This document shows positions 9,553 to 19,412 of a DNA stretch of 64,000 bases, one piece after another; position 1 is the first letter of the stretch; the number at the start of each line of letters is the position of its first letter. This DNA is from Fulvia fulva (lineage: Eukaryota; Ascomycota; Dothideomycetes; Mycosphaerellales; Mycosphaerellaceae), in NCBI RefSeq assembly GCF_020509005.1, contig NC_063020.1, forward strand, positions 3,100,001 to 3,164,000, in the 5' to 3' direction. Made by a program: the position numbers and the translations under genes. The notes beneath the pieces are model-generated. The model was not told the DNA's origin. It saw only the letters and a program-made list of their open reading frames with translations, and made no database searches.

Positions 9553-10506
9553 TCACATCCTGTCATCCTGCGGTATACACCGATCTGGAGACTGTACGTA
9601 TCTAGCGAACTCGTCCGCGCTTTCAGCAAGCATACGATAAAGCGCCGCCGAGAAGTCGCTGTCGCCGACTCGTGCTGTCGACTGCATCGTCGGGATTCGC
9701 AAAGACTGGTATTCCACTAAAACCTTTGGCCCAGTCAAAACATCGACAAGATCGGTCCTGACGGGCTGGCCAATAACCGTGTTGATGATTACCTCGATTC
9801 CAGCTTCATCTTTCATCGCCTCGGCGTGCTCCATCAAGTCTGGGAGAGCGCCATCAATGGCGAACGAGGCTCCCAGGCCAACAAGGTGGCATGTACGCTG
9901 GAAGAGATCCGCTTGGTTGTCCATGCTGGAAAACACGACGATTCTGGTATTGGGACTTACCCGCCTGAGCACTTGGACCAAGGCAACCGCAAGCTCTGTC
10001 TCGCCTCCGATTATGGCGACACGCCTTCCTTGCGGAACCTGCCCCCGATGTGGCTTCTTTTGCTCCGGCGAGAAGGACAAATGGAGCTTCTGTTCAATGA
10101 TTACGGTCGCTTGGACCAGAGCCGCTGCGTGTAGGCAGGCTACATAGGATGACATGGTCTCTGGGATGATATGGAGTCTCTCGGAGGGAACAATGATCTT
10201 TCGGTGCGTAGCTGTTAAGTTTTGTTGAAAGGAAGAGGGTTTGTCGAAGACTACCACTCGATCGGCATTGTGAAATGCACTGACAGCAGAGCCGGCATCG
10301 ACAACCTTCCCTGCAAATGCCATGATATTTTCGTCCGGCCCGGTGCTGGAAGATGCGGGCGCAGAGTGCTCGAACTCGACGAGGACTTGACTAGAGCACA
10401 AGGCAACAGCCGGCTCCTGGTCGATGCCAAAAGCAATATTGGGTCCAATGGTGTCCATGATGATGGGTGGGAATACGGTGGATTCGGAACTGGCGAGAAC
10501 TGTCAA
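9553..10506 (-). CDS. Medium-chain dehydrogenase/reductase-like protein, catalytically atypical
   Basis: Single-exon frame of 317 residues resembling the zinc-free branch of the medium-chain dehydrogenase/reductase superfamily. The N-terminal half has a GroES-like layout: GKVVDAGSAVSAFHNADRVVVF, then the KIIVPSERLHIIPETMSSYVA segment that normally precedes the cofactor domain. A Rossmann-like unit follows from about residue 163 (RRVAIIGGETELAVALVQVL), with later strands IVVFSS, the GLGASFAID turn and EVIINTV. The usual GxGxxG/AxxGxxG cofactor loop is replaced by GGETEL, and no catalytic zinc Cys/His set is visible. Either cofactor binding is unusual or the protein is non-enzymatic. A second in-frame Met (residue 17) is an alternative start. 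Such proteins occur alone and beside polyketide clusters, but no synthase is nearby. Confidence 0.55.
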   Translation of the reverse strand: MTVLASSESTVFPPIIMDTIGPNIAFGIDQEPAVALCSSQVLVEFEHSAPASSSTGPDENIMAFAGKVVDAGSAVSAFHNADRVVVFDKPSSFQQNLTATHRKIIVPSERLHIIPETMSSYVACLHAAALVQATVIIEQKLHLSFSPEQKKPHRGQVPQGRRVAIIGGETELAVALVQVLRRVSPNTRIVVFSSMDNQADLFQRTCHLVGLGASFAIDGALPDLMEHAEAMKDEAGIEVIINTVIGQPVRTDLVDVLTGPKVLVEYQSLRIPTMQSTARVGDSDFSAALYRMLAESADEFARYVQSPDRCIPQDDRM

Positions 10507-11982
10507 AAAGTGCTAGCGTAAGTACTCTGTAGGTTTGTTCGCGAGACGAAGATGTATACAAACTTGATCCACACATTGACACCCTGGCCGGGTCATGATC
10601 ATTGGACAATGGAGACGAGAAAAGGAGTGTATGGTCGCTTGGAAGTCGCTAGGTGTTCAGTCCGCAGTAGCTTGCACGTGCATTGCTACCTTCAATATCA
10701 GGCGGATCGCAGGAGGTCCACCGGATTACAGAATCTGCACACGTGACATTCGGGCCACTCCAATCTTGGTGCCTCAGGTTATGTCGGATGATAGTTAGCG
10801 CCAAAATTTGGTGGCCTTGCCCGCGGTCTGATCACGCTGATGTGGGAGATAGGTGCATTGGACCCTTGTCTTAGTGCCTCAGGTGTCAAGTGCGCAAGCT
10901 TCTTGCCTCGCAAGCTCGGGCTGGCGGCTTTGCTTCAACACCAACACCGAGTGCAGCAGCAGTCTGATTTGGAGATAGGGAGCAACGACCAACGGTCCTG
11001 GGCCGAAGCGACAGCAGTGTAATCTCCTTCTCATCTCAGCCGCCTCCCAGCTGGACTTCTCAGCCGCCTCCCAGCTGGACCTTGAGAACGACTTGGCCAA
11101 CGGAACACCACAAGTCTGGAGCAAGGGAAGTGTTCCGCCGCAGACAACAGCATTCGCACTCGTCTGCCTCCTACGATGAAGCTGGACTGTTTGAGCTGGA
11201 TTTTGCATTCGATGAGTAGAGCACTGCTGTACGATGCCACATTGCCATCGCTGCTGCATGTTGTGCTTAAGCTCGACCTGATGAAGCTCATCGTTGCAGC
11301 AACTCCCATGCCAAGGGTCAGGGTACAACAACAGCATAAACGGGTACATTCTTGCGTACATGCACCTTTGCGATACGATGTGGTATCGTCGACGTTTTGT
11401 TGCTTGGCCATGCTTCTCGTGCCATGACGCGCCTTCCTCTTTGAGCTGGACCGAAAGTGTGATATTCTAACCCCGAGGTCGCATCGTCACACAAAGCAAC
11501 TCAGCCGACACAGAACAGACATGATCTTCACTCACTTCGCGGCACCCGCTTAAGCTTGACATGACCACACCAATAACACAACCACAATATCTTCTCCGCT
11601 GCTGATCACCACCCTCCCAGCCGACGGTCAAGCAACGCTTGTCACGCTTCTCCAGTCCTTACCAAATCTTCTTTTATGCTTGGAGTACGCCACCAGCCTT
11701 TCGAGACTAGACAGCGCAGTACTACTGCGGAGATGTACACGATTGCCAGTACTTCATACCGCAATCGTCCTGAGTCGCTTACGACAATGGGGTACGCTCG
11801 GCGAAGGTGCGGCACTGGCAAGCCATTGGACATCATAGAGTGATCGCCGAACCATTACGAGGCGACTGGATGATGGCACAAGCGTCTTGGTGTTTGCGCG
11901 ACGTCGTATATGAAGCTCGTCAGGTAGGTGGCGGTCGCGTTCGACTTGGTCACTCCATCCTCCATCTTCAATCTCTACAGCC
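10507..11982. other. Long intergenic region upstream of the aspartic protease gene
   Basis: Nearly 1.5 kb with no supported gene. Many overlapping frames of 60-160 codons occur on both strands, but none has a recognisable motif, credible splice structure or consistent codon bias. It contains a small tandem duplication (11,035-11,082), and a phrase like 'GTGCCTCAGGT' recurs near 10,770 and 10,874. It probably holds the regulatory region of the secreted protease at 11,983 and that of the minus-strand gene ending at 10,506. Confidence 0.45.
11035..11082. repeat. Two tandem copies of a 24-bp unit
   Basis: The unit CTCAGCCGCCTCCCAGCTGG plus four bases occurs at 11,035-11,058 and again at 11,059-11,082 with one mismatch near the end of the unit. 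It lies in non-coding DNA. Confidence 0.9.
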
Positions 11983-13390
11983 ATGAAGTCCGCTATCATT
12001 CTTTCGCTCGGCGCAGCTGCGCTCGCAGCACCAAGGCCTGAATCGCACACCCAGGGCAAGAGTGTGCCAATGAACGCAAAGAGGTCAATGATCGTGACCA
12101 ACGAGGATGGCTCGGTCGACTACTCTGGGTTCCTCTCAATGCTGAGGACCACCGTGCGAAAGTACAACAACGAGATGGAGCTTCCAGCGGCAGTCGAGAA
12201 CTCCAAGCTCAACTGGAAGAGAGCCGATGTCCCATTGGTTGACCAGAACCAGAACGGCGAGGATGTCCTATACTACGGTGACGGAGATGTCTCAGGCCAG
12301 ACATTCACATTCGGTACGTCTTGATAACGGCATTACAGATCGCAATGAGCCACGGCTAACATTCTCCCCTCCCACAGACTTCGACACCGGAAGCTCTGAC
12401 ACCTTCATTCCAGGCCCACAGTGCGGAATGGCACAGGGCTGTGTCGGTAATACCAAGTACGACGAGTCCGGCCAGGATGAGGGCAACACCACGACCATCA
12501 CCTACGGCTCCGGCCAGGTTATGGGCGAGAATTACTTCGACGACGTAACAGTTGGTGGTCTAAAAGCCAACCGACAAAATATCATCTCCCTGACCCAGGC
12601 ACAAGGTTTTAGCACCTCTGCCTCCGACAGCTTGATGGGCATGGGCTTTGGTACCATCGCCAACAGCAAGCAGCCACCCTTCTGGATGACACTCCTCAAC
12701 CAGGGCAAACTCTCACCTTCCGAGTTCTCCTTCTACCTCGGCCGCACCCAGTCTGGTACTCAAGGAAACTCGCTCATGACCCTCGCCGGTCGCGACAGCA
12801 GCAGATATACTGGCGCTTTCACAAATCTCCCAGTGACCAGGCAAGGCTACTGGCAAGTCGCTGTCGACGGCGTAGCAATTGGCAATGGCAGCGCTCTCGC
12901 GACCGAAGCAGGCCAGGGCGCCATCGATACTGGTACCACAGCAATCATCGTGCCAACTGCTGTCCTCGCCCAGGTAGTCCCACAGATCCCCGGCGCTGTC
13001 CCACTCCCTCTCAGCGAGGCCATGACAGCTATCGCATACCCATGCCACTCCAACCCAGCCGCATCCCTCGTCTTCGGCGGCAAGAAGTTCTCCATCAATG
13101 ACTTGGACTTCAACTTGGGTCCTCTTGACACCAGCCTCGGTGTGAGCATGGCCAGTGACCCTCTCACACAGATTATTCAGCAGATCATCCAGGGTCTGCT
13201 TGGTGGTCTGCTTGGAGGCAGCGAGCCTGACATTCCAGCAAACTACTGTATCAGCAGTGTCATCGGAGCCGACCTCATTCCTGGTCAGGAGTTCTATATT
13301 ATTGGTGACTCCTTCCTTAAGAGCTGGTACTCGGTCTACCACTATGACAGCCCTTCGTCGGCGTACGTTGGACTCGCGAAGGCTGTCTAG
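11983..13390 (+). CDS. Secreted pepsin-like aspartic endopeptidase (family A1)
   Basis: Two exons, 11983-12313 and 12378-13390, joined by a 64-nt intron (GTACGT donor, GCTAAC branch site); 447 residues. It has a signal peptide (MKSAIILSLGAAALAAP) and a ~90-residue basic propeptide, then the two-lobed pepsin fold. Catalytic Asp motifs are DTG at 113-115 (FDTGSSDTF) and DTG at 294-296 (AIDTGTTAI). The intron falls two residues before the first motif, a common place in fungal pepsins. The flap segment ITYGSGQVMGEN is intact. A hydrophobic, Gln/Leu/Gly-rich loop (LTQIIQQIIQGLLGGLLGG, about residues 371-390) lies between conserved segments of the C-terminal lobe and is unusual. The C-terminus DSFLKSWYSVYHYD is canonical. 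No GPI-type tail is visible. Expected to act in the acidic extracellular space or vacuole. Confidence 0.92.
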
Positions 13391-13601
13391 ATGTCTCGAG
13401 GGGGTTGGCGCCGGCGGAGGTCATGGGCTTCGTGCGGTTTGGGAGGAAATAGGATGATTAATGATGTGTAAAGGATCCGCAATACTTGATCAGTGTCTCT
13501 ACTATGACTTGTATTCTTCTATTCGATTCTCTATCCGCCCTGATATCCTCGTCCTCTATCGTCGTCATGATCATACTCGCAAAGTCGAGCAAGATGCCTC
13601 C
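13391..13601. other. Short convergent 3' intergenic
   Basis: This is the shared 3' flank between the protease (+) and the MFS transporter (-). Small frames here are antisense to the transporter tail. No independent feature was seen. Confidence 0.4.
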
Positions 13602-15632
13602 TTACAACCACCCCAACGGCGTGCTGTGCACCGAAGGTGCCGCAGGATGCGCCCTCTGGACAGAATCTTCGCTGCCATTCCGACCCAAGTACGCAGGCAG
13701 AGGCGTCGATAGCATGGACGCATTACCCGACCCCGGCCTCGACTTCTCATCATCCAACGGCGCTGGCTGTATAGGCGAATCACTCGACCCCGGCCTCAAG
13801 ATCTTCTCCTCATCCTCTTCCTTCTTCGCCACACGATCCTTGATCAACACACACAGTATCGCACAGAGTCCTAGCACACCAGCAAAAGTGTACCACACGA
13901 TTGCAATCCCCCTTGCATTCGCCGCTCTAACCAGAGCCCGATCCACTTCCGGCAAGTTCTTGATGTAGGAGTGATCCGCCACCGCCGAGTCCGCGACATG
14001 ATCAAGTCGATCTGGCAATTCATGTCTCACAACCGTGCGCATAGTCATGCTCGACAATCCTGTCCCGATAGCGCCTCCCACAAAGCGGAGGACGTTCCTC
14101 GTGCCGAGCGCCACGGCTTTATCATCACTCATCACTTGCTTCGTGATGGCTAGGACCGAGTTCTGGAAGACTGATCCGGTGCCGAATCCTACCAAAACAG
14201 CAAAGCCATAGAAATGACTAAAGTCTGGCTGCGTGCAGTCCCAGCCCAGCAACGCCATGGCGATAGTCCAGCAGCAGAATCCGAAGCCCATGACGACCGA
14301 ATAACTCACCCAGCCCTTCGACTGGAAGACCTTGATGACTCTCGCGGACACAGTCGACCACACAGCGTGTGTGACGAAGTACGGGATCAACTTGTATACC
14401 CCAGTCAGCGCCGGCTCCTGTCGAACGACTTGTGCCTGGACCGGGACGAAGTAGACGAACGAATAGAACGCCGCGCCGAAGAGGACGTTCTGCGCGTAGA
14501 TGGCGGCCACGGTTCTGTTCTTGAAGAGGCGGAAAGGCGCAATAGCGCGGCTGCGGCGGCATGTCAGTTTTCGGAGAAGGCCTGGTGGCTTTGGCTGGTC
14601 GTCTGCCAGTTCTGTCCGCGACCCGAGCATTCCAAAGAGCACAGCGCTCAGGGTGGCGACGACAGAAAGTGCGACGAGCACTGGGGTGTCGAACTTTCGC
14701 CATTTGGACAGAAGGATAAGACCTGGAATCAGCCAGCCCATGCCGGTGAGGATACCTAGGTAGTCGATTCTGCCCACTTCTTTGCGGATCTCAGATCTGG
14801 CCGGCATGTCTCTGTTGGGAGGTAAGAACTTGTAAATTGCGAAAATCGCGACCAAAGCCAGAGCTGCTTCCAGGAAGTAGAGCTGCCGCCAGTGTGGCAG
14901 GAGCGCAGCGGCTAGAGATCCAATGATGCTGCCGAGGGCGACAGATGTGCCTTGTACACCTTGCAAGTTGAGTCTCTGCTCCTCTGTGCAGATGTCGTTC
15001 TGGGAAATGTTGACCAGGTTGGATATACTGCCAACTGCAACACCACATATTGCTCGGCAGAGGACTAAGAGCTCGGCATGCGACGTCGATGCACTGGAAG
15101 CGCATCCCAGAGCGCCGAGAAAGAGTAAGGCGACCGCGAAGAGGAGCATCTTTCGTCGGGTGAAGACATCGCTCATGTAGCCAAGTATACACTGTCCGAC
15201 GGCGGCACCGATCAGGGCGCTTGTGGTGTTCCAGTCCACGGCGTCATGGCCGTTGTAGTGATCTGAGACGGCTGACTGGATCACGCCGATACCCAGGATG
15301 TCGACGAAGGCGACTCCGTTGACGAAATTCAGAGCGACGACGGCCAGTCCCAGGTCCCAGCCGGTGAGTAAGGCGTGGTTGGGCGGACTTTTTGCAGGTG
15401 CCACGATTGCTTTTAACCTAGACCAGGATTTTCGTGGTGGTCGTTGCGGAAGACGATCAGCCTGCATCGACACATGCGGTGGCATTCGCATCGATGTGCC
15501 TCCGTACTGGTAGGACATGTTCAAAAGCCTGGTGCTGCTTTCGATTCCAGTCATTGTCGATCGCGAAATGGAGTCGGAGTCTTCGAGTGACGCGGGCAGC
15601 AGATGTATACTGGCCTGATGGAGCACATCCAA
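13602..15632 (-). CDS. Major facilitator superfamily drug:H+ antiporter-like transporter (DHA2-type)
   Basis: Single-exon frame of 676 codons. The likely start is the Met at residue 39 (genomic 15,518), giving about 638 residues with a polar cytosolic N-terminus. It contains at least twelve and probably fourteen hydrophobic helices. The loop 2-3 motif GYMSDVFTRRKML matches the MFS motif A consensus. The GSIIGSLAAALLP region after LQGVQGTSVALG resembles the motif C/helix 5 region of DHA exporters. A long C-terminal cytosolic tail rich in Ser, Pro, Asp and Glu follows the last helix. The family exports drugs, toxins or siderophores using the proton gradient; the cargo here is unknown. No biosynthetic neighbours explain it. 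Confidence 0.85.
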   Translation of the reverse strand: MDVLHQASIHLLPASLEDSDSISRSTMTGIESSTRLLNMSYQYGGTSMRMPPHVSMQADRLPQRPPRKSWSRLKAIVAPAKSPPNHALLTGWDLGLAVVALNFVNGVAFVDILGIGVIQSAVSDHYNGHDAVDWNTTSALIGAAVGQCILGYMSDVFTRRKMLLFAVALLFLGALGCASSASTSHAELLVLCRAICGVAVGSISNLVNISQNDICTEEQRLNLQGVQGTSVALGSIIGSLAAALLPHWRQLYFLEAALALVAIFAIYKFLPPNRDMPARSEIRKEVGRIDYLGILTGMGWLIPGLILLSKWRKFDTPVLVALSVVATLSAVLFGMLGSRTELADDQPKPPGLLRKLTCRRSRAIAPFRLFKNRTVAAIYAQNVLFGAAFYSFVYFVPVQAQVVRQEPALTGVYKLIPYFVTHAVWSTVSARVIKVFQSKGWVSYSVVMGFGFCCWTIAMALLGWDCTQPDFSHFYGFAVLVGFGTGSVFQNSVLAITKQVMSDDKAVALGTRNVLRFVGGAIGTGLSSMTMRTVVRHELPDRLDHVADSAVADHSYIKNLPEVDRALVRAANARGIAIVWYTFAGVLGLCAILCVLIKDRVAKKEEDEEKILRPGSSDSPIQPAPLDDEKSRPGSGNASMLSTPLPAYLGRNGSEDSVQRAHPAAPSVHSTPLGWL

Positions 15633-16252
15633 CGGATTTCGTAGAGATCAAGAGGATTCGCCGTTGGTGCGAAGGCAGTTATAGAGGCGCAGAAGATTAC
15701 CAAGTATCGGCATATTGCGTACATCCCAAGATAAATATGCAGGGGTTGTCCTCAGTCCTCAAACGATGATCTGTGTGAATTCTTAGTGGTCCGTCCTTCT
15801 GAGCTTGAGCTAGAAATACAACGTCGCCTGTGGGAATGAAGCAAGCCTCCACTGCTGCTGTTGCAGCAATCGATTTGAAGCTCAGCCTGACCGCTTGGTG
15901 AAATTCCATTGGCAATGTGTTTCAACCATCTCGAGCATGAAAAGCCGCATGGCTTGGGACTTCTTAGACGGAGACATATCGCGATCACGGTCGTGAAGCA
16001 GTCTTTCTGCGTTGGCTGCTGCATGTAAGGTTGTTCGGAAGGCCATGCGTCTGTCGACAGGGTGCAATGCGAAGGCCATCACTGGCAACAGAGATCCGCA
16101 CAAGGGATCGCGCTAGATCGTCATATCGTGCTTTGTGCAGACCTGATTAGAAATGCGGCAAGATCATGAAGATCCAACATAATCAGTAAGAGTCGCTTAA
16201 TCGAATGCGCAAAGCAAAGGGACGTGCAAGAAGAACAGAAGGCCATCCACTC
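15633..16252. other. Intergenic between the MFS gene and the epimerase-like pseudogene
   Basis: Divergent promoter space. Frames of 60-110 codons on both strands are not supported by any motif. Confidence 0.45.
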
Positions 16253-17210
16253 ATGGCTCTTAAGATCTTCATGTCAGCGTAGTCTGCACCTGCCCTTTGA
16301 AAGCATCGGCTAACTTCCATCGCAGCACTGGCGGGACGGGCTACATTGGAGGGTAAGAACGACCACATCCAACCTCAAGAGATGTCAGAAACATACTGAT
16401 CTTCATTTACACAGTATCGTCCTCGACACGCTCGTGAAACTGCACCCAGAATATGACATCGCAGCGCTGCTGCGCAACCCACCTTCCAGCTTCGCCACGC
16501 TCTACCCAGACGTCAAAGTCGTGCGCGGCGACTAAGATAGCTGGGATGTGATCAGCAACACTGCGGCGAATGCTGATGTAGATGTTCGTAAGTGCAGAGC
16601 TCCTACGACATCCAGACTTGGCGGCTGGCAGTGTCCTGGATCTGCACGTGGATGGTAGGTCTGCGACAGGCGGCGCCTTGCAGGCTGGGATTGAACTTGG
16701 GGATGAGCTTGGCGTATGCCAGCACATTTGAAGTCTGAGCTCGAAACGCCTACACTGATGTCATTTGAGTCACAATGTGGCAGTGACGCTCGCCTGAGAC
16801 GACGCGGGTGAGTATCGTTGAGCCTGAGATTGAGCTTGGCGATGTTGGGCTGTGGCTGTTGTCGTCAGCGAATATTGGCTACGCATCTGGGCGCAGCTGA
16901 GCCGGGAGCAATCATTCTGTCGTTCTTGACTGACGGCTTGCCCGGAAGACGATGGCAACTCTGACCACACGAACCCAGCATCAAAGCCATCATCGATGGC
17001 GTCCTGAAGCGCGAGGAAGTCTCCTTGCTCATACACCTCAGTGGCTCTGGCATAGTCGCCGACTGGCGAGATCCCATATATCATGGCAAGTTGAATCCCA
17101 AGACCTGGTCTGACATTGAGGATATCGACGGAATTACTACTCGTGATCGTGCTGAGCTTCACAGGGATGTTGATGAGATTGTCCAGGATGCGGCCTGGAT
17201 GCATGGGGGA
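16253..17210 (+). pseudogene. Decayed NAD(P)-binding epimerase/NmrA-like gene
   Basis: Splice-aware reading recovers an extended short-chain dehydrogenase-type protein. Exon 1 is 16253-16272 and exon 2 is 16326-16352; together they encode MALKIFITGGTGYIGG, the Rossmann TGxxGxxG motif. Exon 3 starts at 16415 (IVLDTLVKLHPEYDIAALL…). It carries a TAA at 16533-16535 exactly where GD-Tyr-DSWDVI is expected. Coding resumes to 16587 (…NTAANADVDV). A GTAAGT donor at 16588 and an AG at 16948 are phase-compatible, and the 361-nt intron between them is much longer than the others. Exon 4 reads HDGNSDH. A duplicated AC (16969-16970) then shifts the frame before EPSIKAIIDGVLKRE and LLIHLSGSGIVADWRDPIYH. 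Homology fades after about 17,210 and the usual C-terminal third is absent. Splice sites and most codons are otherwise intact, so inactivation looks recent. Confidence 0.82.
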
Positions 17211-17298
17211 TATGATGGAACAGGACTTGCTCGTTGGTTCTCAGAAGAAGATGAGGTCCTTTGGTGGCAAAAATATCAAGTAGATGCGCTCTGGAGTC

Positions 17299-18573
17299 TT
17301 AAGTACCTTCCTTCTGCATCAGCTCGGGCTGTTCGATCGTATTGTTGCCCTCTTGTGGCGGTAACGCATCTTGTTCTGTGGCATCCAGCGTCACTGGTGT
17401 GGCAGTCCCTGGCGTCTGCTCGGCAGTAGTGATAGGCTCACCATTTTCGTTCTCTGCATCTGGAGCGTCGCTCATCGTGGAAGGCCCCGCCTCAGCTGGC
17501 TGCTGTTGTCGTGCCCACCGACCATTGCGATCTGCTGGTGGCGCTTCATCGCTGAAACCAAGTCGCTGCGTTACAGCATCTCTCCCCGGCCGCCCAGCAC
17601 CGGCTGCATTGCTGCCACGATCGATTCCCCTTTCTGCGTGTGTCAATTTGCGTCTTCGCTTGCGAGGACGCTGACCAGTCGCCACGACTTCCTCCGCTTT
17701 GGCTTTAGCCCTCCTCTGTGCATCAAGTGCACGAGCTGCTTGCTTGAGTTCTGCCTGCTTTGCAGGATCTACGTGATGATACTGCTTCACACTGAAGATA
17801 GGCACCTGGTCTGTCTCGCCTTTCTTGAGCTTGATCTGTGACAACCTCTCGAGGAATGACGCCTGGTCCGATCCAGCTTGATGCTTGACCAGAGTCCGGT
17901 CGATCTGTAAAGGCTTTCCTGGTTCTGCCACGCTGCCGGGAGCTGGCGTGAAGCGCTCAGATGTTTCATCAGCATCAATGTCGCTCCCGTCTATACTGAG
18001 TGCATGATTTGCTGATGCGCCGGGTGTCCGCGACCTACGAGTATCGTTTCGAGGCTGCAATGTAACGGGTATGCCTATGAGCCTTGTCTGCGAAGTACTA
18101 ATGATGTCGAGGACGGTTCCTGCGCGTCGCACTTTGTCGTTGACATCGCCAGCCTTTGCAACATGGAATTGAGTGCCAAGGTCGGTTTGCCACGAGCACG
18201 TGTAGACATTCTCGTCGAGCTTCACGAGCGGCCGTGTCGTGTAAAGGTCCACGATTTGGAGCTGTCCGGCAGATGGCTCGTCTTCCTCGTCGGATGAGTC
18301 GGCATTTTGGCCGTTCGGCGCGTCGACAGCCGTGGAATGTCGCGCAGAGCTGTTGACGGGAGTCTTGTGACGTCCTTGTAGGGAAGCTTCAGCCTGCACT
18401 AATGCATTGGGTACATGAGTGGTCAAGTCGAGCGTAAAGTAGAAGTCCTCTGTTTCGTGGCCATCATATTCGTACTCCCAGTCGTCGCCGTCCTCGTCCA
18501 CGTCCACGCTGTTTCCATGGTTGCCGACATTCGATACATAGGCGGCAGGATCCTGTGCCATGGGCTGACCCAT
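17299..18573 (-). CDS. TFIIIC triple-barrel domain protein (tau55/Sfc7-like subunit)
   Basis: Single-exon protein of 424 residues. The N-terminal part DDWEYEYDGHETEDFYFTLD, continuing through PSAGQLQIVDLYTTRPLVKL and ENVYTCSWQTDLGTQFHVAK (about residues 30-140), matches the TFIIIC triple-barrel domain of the small tau55/Sfc7/GTF3C6 subunit. This subunit pairs with tau95 in the RNA polymerase III factor that recognises tRNA A/B boxes. An acidic insert (SSDEEDEPS) splits the barrel strands. The C-terminal half is low-complexity, with a basic RPRKRRRKL cluster (likely nuclear localisation signal) and an Ala/Glu/Thr/Pro-rich tail. The domain assignment is from motif memory and the family is divergent, so the exact subunit name is less certain. 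Confidence 0.75.
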   Translation of the reverse strand: MGQPMAQDPAAYVSNVGNHGNSVDVDEDGDDWEYEYDGHETEDFYFTLDLTTHVPNALVQAEASLQGRHKTPVNSSARHSTAVDAPNGQNADSSDEEDEPSAGQLQIVDLYTTRPLVKLDENVYTCSWQTDLGTQFHVAKAGDVNDKVRRAGTVLDIISTSQTRLIGIPVTLQPRNDTRRSRTPGASANHALSIDGSDIDADETSERFTPAPGSVAEPGKPLQIDRTLVKHQAGSDQASFLERLSQIKLKKGETDQVPIFSVKQYHHVDPAKQAELKQAARALDAQRRAKAKAEEVVATGQRPRKRRRKLTHAERGIDRGSNAAGAGRPGRDAVTQRLGFSDEAPPADRNGRWARQQQPAEAGPSTMSDAPDAENENGEPITTAEQTPGTATPVTLDATEQDALPPQEGNNTIEQPELMQKEGT

Positions 18574-18808
18574 GATTGTCTTGGTTGGGGTTTGGCGAGA
18601 GAAGCACCAGGTCCCGTGATGTGAGGTAATCGTACGAGATGGTCTTGGTGAAAAGTCAATTAATTCGTAAGCTGACTCGGCGGGACGCAGTTCGGCTTGG
18701 TGGCATCAAAGTTGGAGTGTTGCTGCTTCACATGTGCGAGTGTGTGGTATGTGTGTGCTGACAGTCCGACCTTCCAGGCCTGCGGTGTTGTTGGTGGTTG
18801 TGGTGCTT

Positions 18809-18872
18809 GTCGTCCAGTTGTGCAGCAGTGATTGGTACTGGTCGTCCAGTGGTGCAGCAGTGATTGGTACGA
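18809..18872. repeat. 32-bp tandem duplication
   Basis: GTCGTCCAG(T)TGTGCAGCAG… at 18,809-18,840 is repeated directly at 18,841-18,872 with two visible mismatches. It lies in non-coding DNA. Confidence 0.9.
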
Positions 18873-19390
18873 GGGTACTGAGATGCACAAGTCCGATCGG
18901 GCAGGGATTGTTATGCAATGCGGACGCTGCCGATGCCAGCCCGTGACGCATGTGATGTCTCGTGGTCTCTCCCGAAAGCAAGCCTGCCACTGCTGCACGC
19001 CAGGTGCTGCCTACTGGCGCTGCTGTTGGTCGGCCGCTGCTGGCACACCGTATCAAGTATCAAGCGTCTCTTTGTGGGCGCCGGCAATGCGACAAAAGAC
19101 CGGCTATTGAATGGGACAAGACGCGCAGATTTGTCCTGTAGTCTATGCACCCTCGGGTCTGTCCACCCACCCACCTTGTTTGCGCCATCTCAGCAGCATT
19201 CACAGTGAGATACGATCTCGGTCCTGACAGGAACAAATCTTCAACCAAGTCCGATGGTCGCCTTACCAATACTTACTGAAGAAGCATCGCTTCCTGCCAA
19301 CCGTTCCGCGACACCCGCTGCCTCACTTATCGATTGCCAGCGACTGAACCCTACCATTACATCACGAGCACTGCTGCGTGGACGGCCATA

Positions 19391-19412
19391 GCACGCACGC
19401 ACGCACGCACGC
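19391..19412. repeat. (GCAC)n microsatellite
   Basis: Five consecutive GCAC units precede CGCATCG in the probable leader region of the downstream gene. Confidence 0.9.

Noticed and set aside
9237..9629. 130-codon minus-strand frame between two genes
   Set aside because: It overlaps the 3' end of the dehydrogenase-like gene in another frame and has no family signature.
10879..11411. Minus-strand frames of 126-160 codons upstream of the protease
   Set aside because: Two overlapping frames with Cys/Gln/Arg-scrambled composition, no motif, and the 24-bp duplication inside; no start or splice support.
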